Source of the DNA: Bacteroidales bacterium
GTDB lineage: Bacteria; Bacteroidota; Bacteroidia; Bacteroidales; VadinHA17
Direction of reading: 5' to 3'
DNA: 64,000 nt
Assembly (NCBI GenBank): GCA_021371855.1
Contig: JAJFVL010000018.1
Span: 62,001 to 126,000 of the forward strand
Shown here: piece after piece, positions 1 to 8,940 of the stretch
Layout of the letters: each line of letters starts with the position of its first letter
How positions within the stretch are numbered: position 1 is the stretch's first letter
Program-made: the position numbers and the translations under genes
The notes under the pieces: model-generated
Told to the model about the DNA's origin: nothing
Database searches by the model: none
What the model saw: the letters and a program-made list of their open reading frames with translations, nothing else

Positions 1-1
1 T

Positions 2-901
2 GACTGTCTCTGAAATTTTAACATGGTACTCATGCCATGAAACGAAATCAAGCTTTTTCTCCGGAGACTGATCTTTATTGTAAAACTCAAAAAAATGGTC
101 AATTCTGCTTAAAAATGAATTTGTAGAGACAGGCCCCCCTACCAGCAACCTTTTATCGCCGCTAAGACCCAATTCTTTATTTATTTCATTAACCGCTTCA
201 TATCCTAGCTTGTAAAAAAGATAGTACTGTTCATCAGTTGCACCGGCAAAGCCTTTCAATTCATATTCATTACAAACCTCCACATACCTGATTTTTGGAT
301 ATAATATTTTATAGTGTTTCAGTCCTTCTTTGAAGATCATTTTCCAGTCTCCCATTGTAACCGGCAATGTATTATCCAGGATTTCCCGCTCATAGCGCCG
401 GATAGTAAGCATAATTTCGTCGCTATAGTCATTGAATGCTTTCATATAATCATAAAAGTGAACATTCGACTCAACTTCCCATGGCCATGATTCGCGATGT
501 TTTTCCTTAATATCACGATATTTGTCTACGCCAATCTGAAAATTGAAATTGTATTCACGGGTTCTGTAATCCCACATTTCGTCAAGGTTTAGCCAGCACC
601 GGGTGACTTTTGATCTTCCGTAGGCTTTATCGCTGACTTCTGCTATTACAGGAGCCGGCGCCTTCTGTAATGATGTGTTACGATAAGCAACCAGATCGGG
701 AAATGGATGGGTCTGTTTTGCGACATCGATGGCCCGGGTAATTTCAATTGAAGCCTCTGATGCTACTGATGTCTGGATTGATTTTTGATCAGGTGAAGTC
801 ATGTTATGATTTTTTGTACGGCAGAATTCTTCTGCGGAAGCTAACTCTGTAAACAAAACAGTGAATAAAAACGAAGCAAGTAAAAGAGTAGTTTTCTTCA
901 T
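2..901 (-). CDS. Secreted GH39-like (clan GH-A) glycoside hydrolase, 3' end beyond window
   Basis: Reading from an ATG at 901 gives 300 codons without a stop, running off the left edge. Residues 1-23 form a Sec signal peptide (MKKTTLLLAS start, cleavage near ASA-EE). The rest looks like a TIM-barrel clan-A enzyme: a conserved LNLDEMW segment near residue 105, an NE pair at 211-212 (VEVCNEYE) in the position of the acid/base glutamate, GGPVS at 255-259, and SWHEYH at 288-293, a pattern seen in GH39 beta-xylosidase-type enzymes. The nucleophile glutamate would lie beyond the window. It is the last gene seen of the minus-strand polysaccharide locus. The family is uncertain; GH30 or GH5-like is possible. 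The signal and the clan-A fold are the firm parts. Confidence 0.6.
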   Translation of the reverse strand, partial: MKKTTLLLASFLFTVLFTELASAEEFCRTKNHNMTSPDQKSIQTSVASEASIEITRAIDVAKQTHPFPDLVAYRNTSLQKAPAPVIAEVSDKAYGRSKVTRCWLNLDEMWDYRTREYNFNFQIGVDKYRDIKEKHRESWPWEVESNVHFYDYMKAFNDYSDEIMLTIRRYEREILDNTLPVTMGDWKMIFKEGLKHYKILYPKIRYVEVCNEYELKGFAGATDEQYYLFYKLGYEAVNEINKELGLSGDKRLLVGGPVSTNSFLSRIDHFFEFYNKDQSPEKKLDFVSWHEYHVKISETV

Positions 902-964
902 GATATTATTTATTTTTCTTTTTTCAAATTATTCTGAAGTACGAAGTCCGATGAATTTTATTTA

Positions 965-1054
965 TTATTTCACTTCATCAAATACACGGACATAATCAAC
1001 TATAAAATAATCAGGCAACACAGCTTTTTTCAATTCCGGAGTAGCTATTACCGT
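965..1054 (-). pseudogene. Possible remnant of a GH16/LamG-type C-terminus
   Basis: Between the six-hairpin glycosidase and the GH39-like gene, one minus-strand frame holds 29 codons ending in TAA at 965-967. The peptide ends LPDYFIVDYVRVFDEVK. The pattern DYFxVDYVRVF resembles the final beta strand of GH16 and related concanavalin-like glucanases in Bacteroidota. No start codon precedes it; an in-frame TAA lies at 1055-1057, inside the end of the neighbouring gene. It therefore looks like the tail of a deleted gene. Chance resemblance cannot be excluded at this length. Confidence 0.35.
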
Positions 1055-3315
1055 TTAGTTTTACCCATCAAGTCAGATATACCCGTGAATTTTATGTCCA
1101 GGTAATAGCTTCCGTCTTTTTCAGCCATAGAGGAGACAACATCTTTATTAATTTTACGGGTGTCAACAAGATAGGCAGGAAGAACAACGCTTTTAATCAT
1201 CTGTTTGCTCTGATCTCCAGGAATCATAACAAGTTTCATGATTTTCCCGTTTTTAATATCAGCAGAAACTGCCAGGTTATCAAAAGAAGCAAGTTTAAAT
1301 GAGAACTCCTTCCAGTCAGCGGGGACAGCTGGTGCTATTGATATCTGATTACCATGAGATTGTATCAACATCTGATTCAGGGCATAAATAAAATTACCTG
1401 ATGCAGTGGAAAACCATGGATGCATGACCACTTCCGGCTCATTGATCTCAAAGAGCTCCGAAAAACATCCTGCAGTACCTGTTGACTCAGCCAATAATTT
1501 TACCGGTTCTGTTTTATCGCCTATCATTGCAAGAGCCGATGCCATCCAGCCTGCATACCATGGACAAACCGAGTTACCGACAGGATACATATTACCTGAT
1601 GCTCTTCCGTTTTTCACGAAACCATATATTGCATTCTTCTGAAGGTCGTTGCCGGCATCAAACACCGGATATGGGAAAATTCCTCCCATGACAGCTATAC
1701 TTTCGTCTTTACATCCGGCATAAGGCACATATTGTTTCCCGTTGTGTGGAAGTGATTTCTTAAGTCTCTCAGCAGTATCGTTCCACTCTGTTGACAAGGT
1801 GTCGTCTTTATTCAGGACAGAAGCTGCCCGGCTTGCTGCCTCTAAAGTGAAAATCACTCCGCAGGAAGTCATAAACGGATTTAGTTTTGCCGGTCCAAGA
1901 CGTTCCAGATCAGTACATTTACCAATAAACAAACTGCCATCCGGGTTATTATAAATCATGTGTGTCATAAAAAATGTAGCACAATCTTTAATTACAGGAT
2001 ATGCGGTTGAATTTAAATATTCAACATCCCCTGTGTAGAGGTACTGATACCAGGAAGAAAAAGCTATATTGGACATATGAAATACATGGTCGTACCAATA
2101 TCCGGGAGGTGAAGCTTCTGTTCCGTCCTCAATTGTTTCCCATGGGTAACGTGCACCATAGGGCCTGGTTTTGTGATAAACCCGCTGACGGGCCTTCGGT
2201 AGAACATCATACCGGAAATCAGGTACCCGTTTCGAAATATCAAGATGATTACTGCTTGCAATTCCAAGAAAACAAAACATTTCGTCCCATCCGAAAAACT
2301 TTCCTGCCCAATGCGTATCAAAGATTCCTACAGGGAATGACCATTTTGTTGCATTCGCTCTCAGGTGATATTGGGCAGTATTATATGTTTTCTCCATCCG
2401 CAGATCGGGCAAATGAACAAATGACTCGTTACAATATGTTTTCCACTCCTTTTTATGTTGAGCCAGTATAGCATCAAATCCATCACTTAATATATTGTCT
2501 TTCATTTGCTTTGCCCTTTCTATGTAGTTTTCACCATCCATAGAATCGGCAAAAATCAGGTAAAATGTCATTTCGTAGGTTTGTTTTGTATTCAGAGTTA
2601 TATCTGCCGACATGGTAGTTGCCTGTAAATCATTTGCTACCGTAACCGGTTTGTCGCATAAAACAGATATAATCCCTTCGTACGTATGATATCCTTCAAC
2701 GCGATAACTATAATTCATCACCTTTTCTGAGGCATCCCATTCTGAAGTCATGATTGTTCTCCCCGGAGACTTTATTTCATTACCCGATGGAGTAAACTGA
2801 TACTTAAATACATATCGTGAAGAACAAGAACCAGGTGTTTTAGTGGAGAATCGCTTTTTAATCACAATCATATCATGATACAATGGTGTAAAAACGATAG
2901 TTTCAACCAACAAATTACCATAATCATTCCTGCACGTTACAACAGCCTCTTTTGTATTCAGTGTCTGAGTCCAGTTTGCCGGTGTTGTATACTTAACACC
3001 ATCTACCATCAATTCCTGATTAAAATGGCCATATGGGATCAGTTGACTATTCGGAGCACCGTACCTGCGTCCTTCCCACCAGATACCCGGAATCATTCCT
3101 CCAAATTTATTCTGGAACTGGCATCCCTGATAATCAACAAGCATACTCAGACTTCCATTACTTACAAGCGGAGGCACATATCCTGCAGGAAGTTTGTCAG
3201 CGATACCACTTACTGTATTTTCAAATGACAACTCATTATCAATCTGACAATATGCATTTTGAATACTGATTATTGCTGTAATGGCAATGACTAAAAAGAA
3301 AGCTTTGTAATTCAT
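1048..3315 (-). CDS. Secreted six-hairpin (GH65/GH95-like) glycosidase
   Basis: A 755-residue protein with a Sec signal (residues 1-23, ending NAYCQ). It has a beta-rich N-terminal half of about 290 residues and an (alpha/alpha)6-barrel-like C-terminal half. The barrel contains WAGKFFGWDEMFCFLG, the WDE-type motif typical of GH65/GH95/GH78-like six-hairpin glycosidases, followed by a tryptophan- and tyrosine-rich stretch and a small beta C-terminal domain. The order (beta-sandwich, then barrel, then small beta domain) matches GH65/95. I infer periplasmic or surface removal of a terminal sugar in the polysaccharide locus; the linkage cannot be told from sequence. It sits 69 bp after the GH42-like gene and is followed by a gene remnant. 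The GH family assignment is moderate. Confidence 0.55.
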   Translation of the reverse strand: MNYKAFFLVIAITAIISIQNAYCQIDNELSFENTVSGIADKLPAGYVPPLVSNGSLSMLVDYQGCQFQNKFGGMIPGIWWEGRRYGAPNSQLIPYGHFNQELMVDGVKYTTPANWTQTLNTKEAVVTCRNDYGNLLVETIVFTPLYHDMIVIKKRFSTKTPGSCSSRYVFKYQFTPSGNEIKSPGRTIMTSEWDASEKVMNYSYRVEGYHTYEGIISVLCDKPVTVANDLQATTMSADITLNTKQTYEMTFYLIFADSMDGENYIERAKQMKDNILSDGFDAILAQHKKEWKTYCNESFVHLPDLRMEKTYNTAQYHLRANATKWSFPVGIFDTHWAGKFFGWDEMFCFLGIASSNHLDISKRVPDFRYDVLPKARQRVYHKTRPYGARYPWETIEDGTEASPPGYWYDHVFHMSNIAFSSWYQYLYTGDVEYLNSTAYPVIKDCATFFMTHMIYNNPDGSLFIGKCTDLERLGPAKLNPFMTSCGVIFTLEAASRAASVLNKDDTLSTEWNDTAERLKKSLPHNGKQYVPYAGCKDESIAVMGGIFPYPVFDAGNDLQKNAIYGFVKNGRASGNMYPVGNSVCPWYAGWMASALAMIGDKTEPVKLLAESTGTAGCFSELFEINEPEVVMHPWFSTASGNFIYALNQMLIQSHGNQISIAPAVPADWKEFSFKLASFDNLAVSADIKNGKIMKLVMIPGDQSKQMIKSVVLPAYLVDTRKINKDVVSSMAEKDGSYYLDIKFTGISDLMGKTKR

Positions 3316-3384
3316 TTTTTTGAATTTTTTAATACAACTTTTTAAATGGCCATGTTTTTCTTTATGTAATATTCCCTGGTCTTT

Positions 3385-5316
3385 TTATTTTATTAATTCA
3401 AAAATCTTTGTATCAGGGGTTGAAAACTCACATAAAAAGCCCGAAGTTTTCTCTGCAACCACTTTTTCACTTATAACATCAACTACTTTTCTGAAGGAAC
3501 GTGGAAGAGAAATTTTCTTCTTGCCTCCTTCTTTAAAATGAACTGCAAGTAATCGCTCATTTGCATAAACCGGATTTTCCTCCTGAGTATACATATGCAC
3601 TCCTGCCTTCTTTATGATTTCCTTTAGGACCGAAGGAGTCATTGTTATGAAATCATAGGCATATACCGACTTCCATCCCTTCATATCCACGGTTACAGGC
3701 CCGGGAGTTTTATAATCTACTCCTGACCAGAATTTTACGCGTGATGTATCGATTATTTTCCCGTCGCAAATACCAGGTGCATATGTCCATACTATTGTGC
3801 GGTTTCCGGTAAGAACATATTTCTTCAGAATCTGCTCTCTTTCAGGGGTTATCAGCAGCGTTGCAGGAAGAAGGATAACCTTGTACCTGGAAAGGTCAAT
3901 AACCGGAAAATCATTGAAAGAGTAAACATCAAACGGGGTGCCTGTCCTGTTAAGTTTGTCGCGGAACTGATAAGACATAGCAGATGCATGAGGCATTTTC
4001 TCATTTATATAATATGCGCTTTGAGGATCCGCAACAAGCAATACTTCCGCGACAGAAGCGGATTTATCGTTGACATACCTGTCAGAAACGGTTTTCAACC
4101 GACGGATAAGCTGTTGAGTTTCTTCTTTCTGATACCAGCCACCCCACATATCGAACCACCACAACGAAGTGTGATTTATCAAAGCAAAAGCAGCTTCGCG
4201 GGTATTTCCAGCATTATCATCCTCCTGTGTTTTCCATGTTTCGGTAGTAACACAATGAGTCCTGTGATCTATTTCATGCAAATAACGTTTCCCATACCGG
4301 GATACTGTTCCATTAACCAGTTGCGAACCACTTCCGCCTCCTATCATTCTGTCTTTATAGGTCCCCGGACTGATAAAAAAGTCAATATCGGGACTTGCAA
4401 AAACACGTTCATAGTCAAGATGCCCAAAGGAGACCAGCTTATTATCACTCACATGGTAATAGCCGAAAAATACTCCAATCTCCTTATCCTTGCTTATGAC
4501 AGGTCGGGCAGTTTTGGCAAAATGTAAAACCGCATCTGCTATCACTTCGTTATGGAACCTCCAGTACTGAATTTTACTCATCTCGGTTTCGGGATCATAT
4601 ATTACATCTTCATGAGCAGCCAATTTCAGTGTACTTTCATCTGGAACATCGTCACCCAGAGATAATCCGTTCTTTTTACACCAATCACGCCATGCATTAT
4701 TCTTCACACGACTGATTCGTCCACGGTCATACTCATACCACTCTGAAGTGCCACCTCCCGATAGTATATATGCCGATATTTTGTCACCGTACTTTTTCTC
4801 AGAATATGCAATAAAGTCAAGCATCCATTCCGTTGTTATCTTAATCCACTCTTTGTCTGAAGCTGCATGGGATATCTCGGCGAAGCTGTCATACGCAAAC
4901 CGGCGCGTCAGCCAGTACGGTGTATTCAAGTCAATCATGCACAAAAACTTAGCTTCAGGATTAGCTGAAAGAAGATCATCTACCTGCTTGTCGTAAGCAG
5001 TAAAATCGTATTTTTTTATTCCCAGCCAGATCAAAGGATACTTACAGTATTCAAAGCCGATTCCATTAATAGTATTTGATGCGAAAAAACACCGTGTGTT
5101 GACACCCATTTTTTTAAAGGTGGAAGTCATTTCAAGTTCAGGCCAGAAAGATCGGTAAGCATAATATATCTTTTTCTCGTCATGCTCATCAGAAATTTGT
5201 TGTGCAGCAGATATAGGAAATGGTACCGCAGCAATTAATGTAGCTCCTCCTATGATCTGAACTGCTTTACGTCGTGACATTAAGCCAGACTGCTCTTTTT
5301 TCAAAGCTTCACCCAT
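3385..5316 (-). CDS. Tat-exported GH42-like beta-galactosidase-type enzyme
   Basis: A 643-residue protein whose N-terminus carries a twin-arginine motif (SRRKAVQII, residues 14-22), a hydrophobic stretch and an SAAQ cleavage site near residue 39. A TIM barrel follows. Candidate catalytic glutamates are Glu192 (GTSEW, acid/base position) and Glu348 (YLHEIDHR, nucleophile position). The region from about 420 to 560 resembles the Rossmann-like trimerisation domain of GH42 enzymes (RYKVILLPATLLIT), and a small C-terminal beta domain closes the chain. GH42 enzymes usually cleave beta-galactosides, but Bacteroidota members with this layout are poorly characterised. It lies 30 bp downstream of the DUF4380-type gene, so the two are probably co-transcribed. 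An ATG a few codons inside (MSRRK) is also a plausible start. Confidence 0.6.
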   Translation of the reverse strand: MGEALKKEQSGLMSRRKAVQIIGGATLIAAVPFPISAAQQISDEHDEKKIYYAYRSFWPELEMTSTFKKMGVNTRCFFASNTINGIGFEYCKYPLIWLGIKKYDFTAYDKQVDDLLSANPEAKFLCMIDLNTPYWLTRRFAYDSFAEISHAASDKEWIKITTEWMLDFIAYSEKKYGDKISAYILSGGGTSEWYEYDRGRISRVKNNAWRDWCKKNGLSLGDDVPDESTLKLAAHEDVIYDPETEMSKIQYWRFHNEVIADAVLHFAKTARPVISKDKEIGVFFGYYHVSDNKLVSFGHLDYERVFASPDIDFFISPGTYKDRMIGGGSGSQLVNGTVSRYGKRYLHEIDHRTHCVTTETWKTQEDDNAGNTREAAFALINHTSLWWFDMWGGWYQKEETQQLIRRLKTVSDRYVNDKSASVAEVLLVADPQSAYYINEKMPHASAMSYQFRDKLNRTGTPFDVYSFNDFPVIDLSRYKVILLPATLLITPEREQILKKYVLTGNRTIVWTYAPGICDGKIIDTSRVKFWSGVDYKTPGPVTVDMKGWKSVYAYDFITMTPSVLKEIIKKAGVHMYTQEENPVYANERLLAVHFKEGGKKKISLPRSFRKVVDVISEKVVAEKTSGFLCEFSTPDTKIFELIK

Positions 5317-5346
5317 GGTTAGTTTATTTAGAAGGTTTGATAAATT

Positions 5347-6654
5347 CTAATATGTTTGTTTAAAGTCAATTTTCCCCATTTCCCCAACAAAATGGTCGTC
5401 GCAACCAAAAAAGTCTGCCGACACAAAAATTTCCTGATCAAACAATGGATCATTCTTTTCAATATTCAGCAGGATGTCAATTTCTTTGAAAGGAGTTGCT
5501 TCCCATGATTGCAGACTGTAGCGGCTTTCAATTATGCCCCCCAAAGCATCTTTAAACCGCAGCACGATTTTCCCATCCGAGAAGACACCGAACTTCCCGG
5601 TTATTGAAACTTCGTCTTTTAATATCTTCACATCTAAGGGAACAGCTATTACTCCCAGTTTATTCACACCCTTTATTGATTCACCAATGGGGATAGTGCA
5701 TGTCAACATCCTGTATTCAAAGGATTGACTTTTTCCCGGAAGAATTTCCTTTAACGGGGACAACAATTCTATCTCCATATAAGGAGGATTGAGAATCCTG
5801 TCATTTTTATACTCGGAAATTTTATTTCTGGAATAGATCATTCCTCTTCCCTGGGACCATATCTGAACAGAATTGTTATCAGGATAATTTTCTTCAGGAT
5901 GATATTTTACCATCGCAACAAATACTTTTCCTGTTTCCCGATCGCAAAAACCCACCCAATCAGAATTTGAATCTAATCCGACTTTCCCTACCAAATACTT
6001 GTAATCAACCGTCAGGTTGCCGTTATCATCCAACGTATTCTGAGGATTATTGACCAATCCATGAATGACTTTATATCCATTTTTGAATATGCTTTCAGAA
6101 TTTAACGGACAAATTACCTGATATCTGTTTTCTTGATCATCATTTCCGGTATTCATCTGAATAACAGGCCATACAGACCATTTCCTGACAATATTTCCGG
6201 CATTGATAAAGGTTGCATTTACTATTACTTCGGAACGGATTTCCGATAGAGTAATTTTTTTAACAATTTGCAATCCTGTACGATAATCAACAGGACTTGT
6301 CAGTAAAACTGCATTATTTCCCTCGTCCGCCGACGACTCATCAACAGTATAAATACCGCTGTCAAGCACAGGATCGGGAGGCCCGGGCCATTGCTCAGGA
6401 GTATCCCATCCCTGTGGCGCGGGCCATATCTTTTCCCCTCCGAAATTGAGCCATGCACCATTTTTCCCCAACCCGGAAGAATCAGGTTCTTTTCCAGCCA
6501 ATGAAGGATTGACAAATAAAAACTCATAACCATCAAGATCTATCTGAATTATTCTTCCCCCAAATTCAGGTAAAATATAAAGCGAAAGAAAACTGTTTTT
6601 TAGTACCAGGCTTTTCCATCCTTTGTAAATCTCAGTTCTCTTTTGTACCATCAT
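5347..6654 (-). CDS. DUF4380-type, mutarotase-like beta-sandwich protein
   Basis: 435 residues with no signal peptide or membrane segment, so probably cytoplasmic. The N-terminus (LYILPEFGGRIIQI) and the GGEKIWPAPQGW segment near residue 75 fit the DUF4380 family, whose fold resembles galactose mutarotases and other super-sandwich carbohydrate-binding proteins. No activity is established for the family as far as I know. Its place between exported hydrolases in the polysaccharide locus suggests a role in handling a released sugar, perhaps as an epimerase, but this is only context. The second codon is also Met, so the start could be one codon later. Confidence 0.55.
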   Translation of the reverse strand: MMVQKRTEIYKGWKSLVLKNSFLSLYILPEFGGRIIQIDLDGYEFLFVNPSLAGKEPDSSGLGKNGAWLNFGGEKIWPAPQGWDTPEQWPGPPDPVLDSGIYTVDESSADEGNNAVLLTSPVDYRTGLQIVKKITLSEIRSEVIVNATFINAGNIVRKWSVWPVIQMNTGNDDQENRYQVICPLNSESIFKNGYKVIHGLVNNPQNTLDDNGNLTVDYKYLVGKVGLDSNSDWVGFCDRETGKVFVAMVKYHPEENYPDNNSVQIWSQGRGMIYSRNKISEYKNDRILNPPYMEIELLSPLKEILPGKSQSFEYRMLTCTIPIGESIKGVNKLGVIAVPLDVKILKDEVSITGKFGVFSDGKIVLRFKDALGGIIESRYSLQSWEATPFKEIDILLNIEKNDPLFDQEIFVSADFFGCDDHFVGEMGKIDFKQTY

Positions 6655-6730
6655 TTTTCTATTTTTATGAATTTTTAATTAATCTTTCCTGAAATATCAG
6701 AAAATTAATAATGCATTTATGAAGAATGTC

Positions 6731-8854
6731 TTACAGACTGTTTTTCTCGAAAACAAATAATCTGACAGTATTTGCATTAAGAGGCGAAGATGCATCAACT
6801 TTTTCTTTGCCAGGCTCCGTAGCATTTTTTAGCTGATACCCAGGTACTGAAACTGAAAACTCATTACGGGCACCCTCATTTTTGTTCCATACAACTACCC
6901 CAACTCTATTTCCATTTAAGAATGCTTTTGCAACTACATTGCTTCCGGTAATCTCAATTCCTTCCTGATCAATGAATTTCCCATGCCTGAAAAAATCCTG
7001 GTTCAATTTTTCAAACTCAATCAATAAGTGGACATATTTTGTCGCTTCCTCTGCCGGAACAAGGCTCATCTGCGACAGAAGACTCGGGGGACCTGCAACA
7101 TTAGCATAGCTTCCGGCTGTCGGTAAGGTACCATGTAAAAGATATTCCACATCTCCCGGATACCTCGATTCAATTTCATGCCTGAATCCGTAAATGGCAG
7201 CAAAATTAGCTTCTGTCCGTGTTATCATTGGATTAGGATTGCGTTGAGTTGCCAATAACTCAGGGAAAGTGTATCTATATAATTCAGGAAAAGCATTTTG
7301 TGCTTCAGCCGTACCTAGTCCCCAACCATGAAAGTAGTCTATTTCTCTGATAATGGCATCATTGGTAGCTTCCGTCATCACAATGAAACCGGGATTAATT
7401 TCTTTCATTTTCTGGCTGATCTCATGTATCATCTGGAGCCTGTATCTTGAGTCACTCTCACCAGGATGATGATCATGATTATTTGAGAAGCACAGTTCGG
7501 GTAGCATCACGCCAAGCTGGTCATATAAAATTCCATCAGCTCCTAAAGATACAGCCTGCAATCCCAAATCGAACATTGTCCTGCGCCACACCTCCGAACC
7601 TGTACATGCCTGTGCAAATATAACCGGAGTCGAATTTTTTTGTTTGATGTAATATTGTATGTCCGGTTGTTTATTTCCTTTTAGTACAATTGTCTCTATT
7701 CCATTATATAAATAGTAATCAGTTGATGTATCCATTATTTTCCCATTGGCGTACAATATGATCTTAATACCTCTTTTGTGTGCCCTCTCAATTGCCTTCT
7801 TCAACTCAATTCGTCCTCCCATTAAATTATCTGGTGGATAATTTGGATAAAGATGATCATGCCCGCCTACTGCCCAGCCAAAAAGACCAATGGTACTGAG
7901 ATTGAACTGATCGGCAATGTCGCATAACTTGTCTATATCTTTATATGGCCACATGACCTCCATATTCTGCTGCTTCAGAATTGCAAGCAGCCAGCCTGAA
8001 TCATCGATTACCCAATCAGCTGATCTGAAAGTTTTAAAATTTTTATCGTACCAGCCCCTGTAATACTTTGAAGCATTATACCATTTTCCTATGTATGACT
8101 TAACCATCATATCAGGGATCTGGAAATCATTGCCATATATCGGAGAAGTAATACTTGCCGTAAATGCTTTATCGGGTTTAGTAAATGACAGATTTAATAC
8201 TTTCGTAGCTTGTGAAGGATCGTGGCTCCCGATATAAATACCCGCATCGGGAGAGTTTACGGAAAACCATTGCATAGCACCGCCCATTGCACTTGGGTAC
8301 CACAGGCTTCTGCTTCCAAAGACTTCAGGATCATTAAAACAGGTTCCCAAACCTTGTGGCCAGTAGATACTTATATTTTTATTGTTCGAAAAGATCCCGG
8401 GTAGACAGGGATACTCCAGTTCCTTAAATATCCATTCCCCGGAATCGCTTTTCAGAGAACCTGAAAAACAGAAAGCATCAGCTTTTACTGATATTGTAAA
8501 CTCAGCTTTTACCGGCAGAGTTTTGTTTTCTGCAGAGAATGTACTCACAATTAACCGGAAAACATTTCCACTCTTTTCAATCGTAAAGTTTTTATCCGGA
8601 GCGAATTGATACTCTTTATTGTTTAAATTGTTTTTCAGAGTAATTTTCCATAAGTTATTTATGGAAGCATTTATCTGAACAATCTGTCCTTTATTCTGAA
8701 CGACCTTAAGGTTGCCTTTTTGGTCAATGGTCAGAGTTGCCTCAGAGGTTTTTAATTCAAATTTTTCAGATGCTGCGAACAAATTATGGTTTTTTGGACC
8801 AATGATCCAGCATAAAGCAAACAGGAGGATAATTGTTTTTTTCATGGTTTCCAT
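6731..8854 (-). CDS. Secreted DUF6259-type TIM-barrel hydrolase-like protein, paralogue A
   Basis: 707 residues with a Sec signal (cleavage near LFAAS, residue 28). An N-terminal beta-sandwich of about 260 residues begins with the shared ELKTSEATL/DQKGNLKV pattern; a TIM barrel and a small C-terminal beta domain follow. Invariant barrel segments shared with the other copies include YRGWYDKNF, ILKQQN, GGHDHLYPNY, ERAHKRG, DTSTDYYLYNGIET and SRYPGDVEYL. Candidate catalytic acids are Asp445 (ILYDQLG) and Glu495 (MTEATND), 50 residues apart on consecutive strands as in retaining barrel glycosidases. This copy differs most: it has LYDQ where the others have YID(Q/E), and TEATND in place of TEG. 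Substrate unknown; the family name is from memory. Confidence 0.55.
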   Translation of the reverse strand: METMKKTIILLFALCWIIGPKNHNLFAASEKFELKTSEATLTIDQKGNLKVVQNKGQIVQINASINNLWKITLKNNLNNKEYQFAPDKNFTIEKSGNVFRLIVSTFSAENKTLPVKAEFTISVKADAFCFSGSLKSDSGEWIFKELEYPCLPGIFSNNKNISIYWPQGLGTCFNDPEVFGSRSLWYPSAMGGAMQWFSVNSPDAGIYIGSHDPSQATKVLNLSFTKPDKAFTASITSPIYGNDFQIPDMMVKSYIGKWYNASKYYRGWYDKNFKTFRSADWVIDDSGWLLAILKQQNMEVMWPYKDIDKLCDIADQFNLSTIGLFGWAVGGHDHLYPNYPPDNLMGGRIELKKAIERAHKRGIKIILYANGKIMDTSTDYYLYNGIETIVLKGNKQPDIQYYIKQKNSTPVIFAQACTGSEVWRRTMFDLGLQAVSLGADGILYDQLGVMLPELCFSNNHDHHPGESDSRYRLQMIHEISQKMKEINPGFIVMTEATNDAIIREIDYFHGWGLGTAEAQNAFPELYRYTFPELLATQRNPNPMITRTEANFAAIYGFRHEIESRYPGDVEYLLHGTLPTAGSYANVAGPPSLLSQMSLVPAEEATKYVHLLIEFEKLNQDFFRHGKFIDQEGIEITGSNVVAKAFLNGNRVGVVVWNKNEGARNEFSVSVPGYQLKNATEPGKEKVDASSPLNANTVRLFVFEKNSL

Positions 8855-8940
8855 ATTAATAATTATTGTTCATTCTGTTACTATTGTACTTTTCAGTTTA
8901 ACTTTGGACTATATGCCTTGTAATTACTGAAGGAGTTTAT

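Noticed and set aside
3988..4527. A 179-codon open frame on the plus strand inside the GH42-like gene
   Set aside because: It is antisense to a coherent 643-residue enzyme and has no family features.
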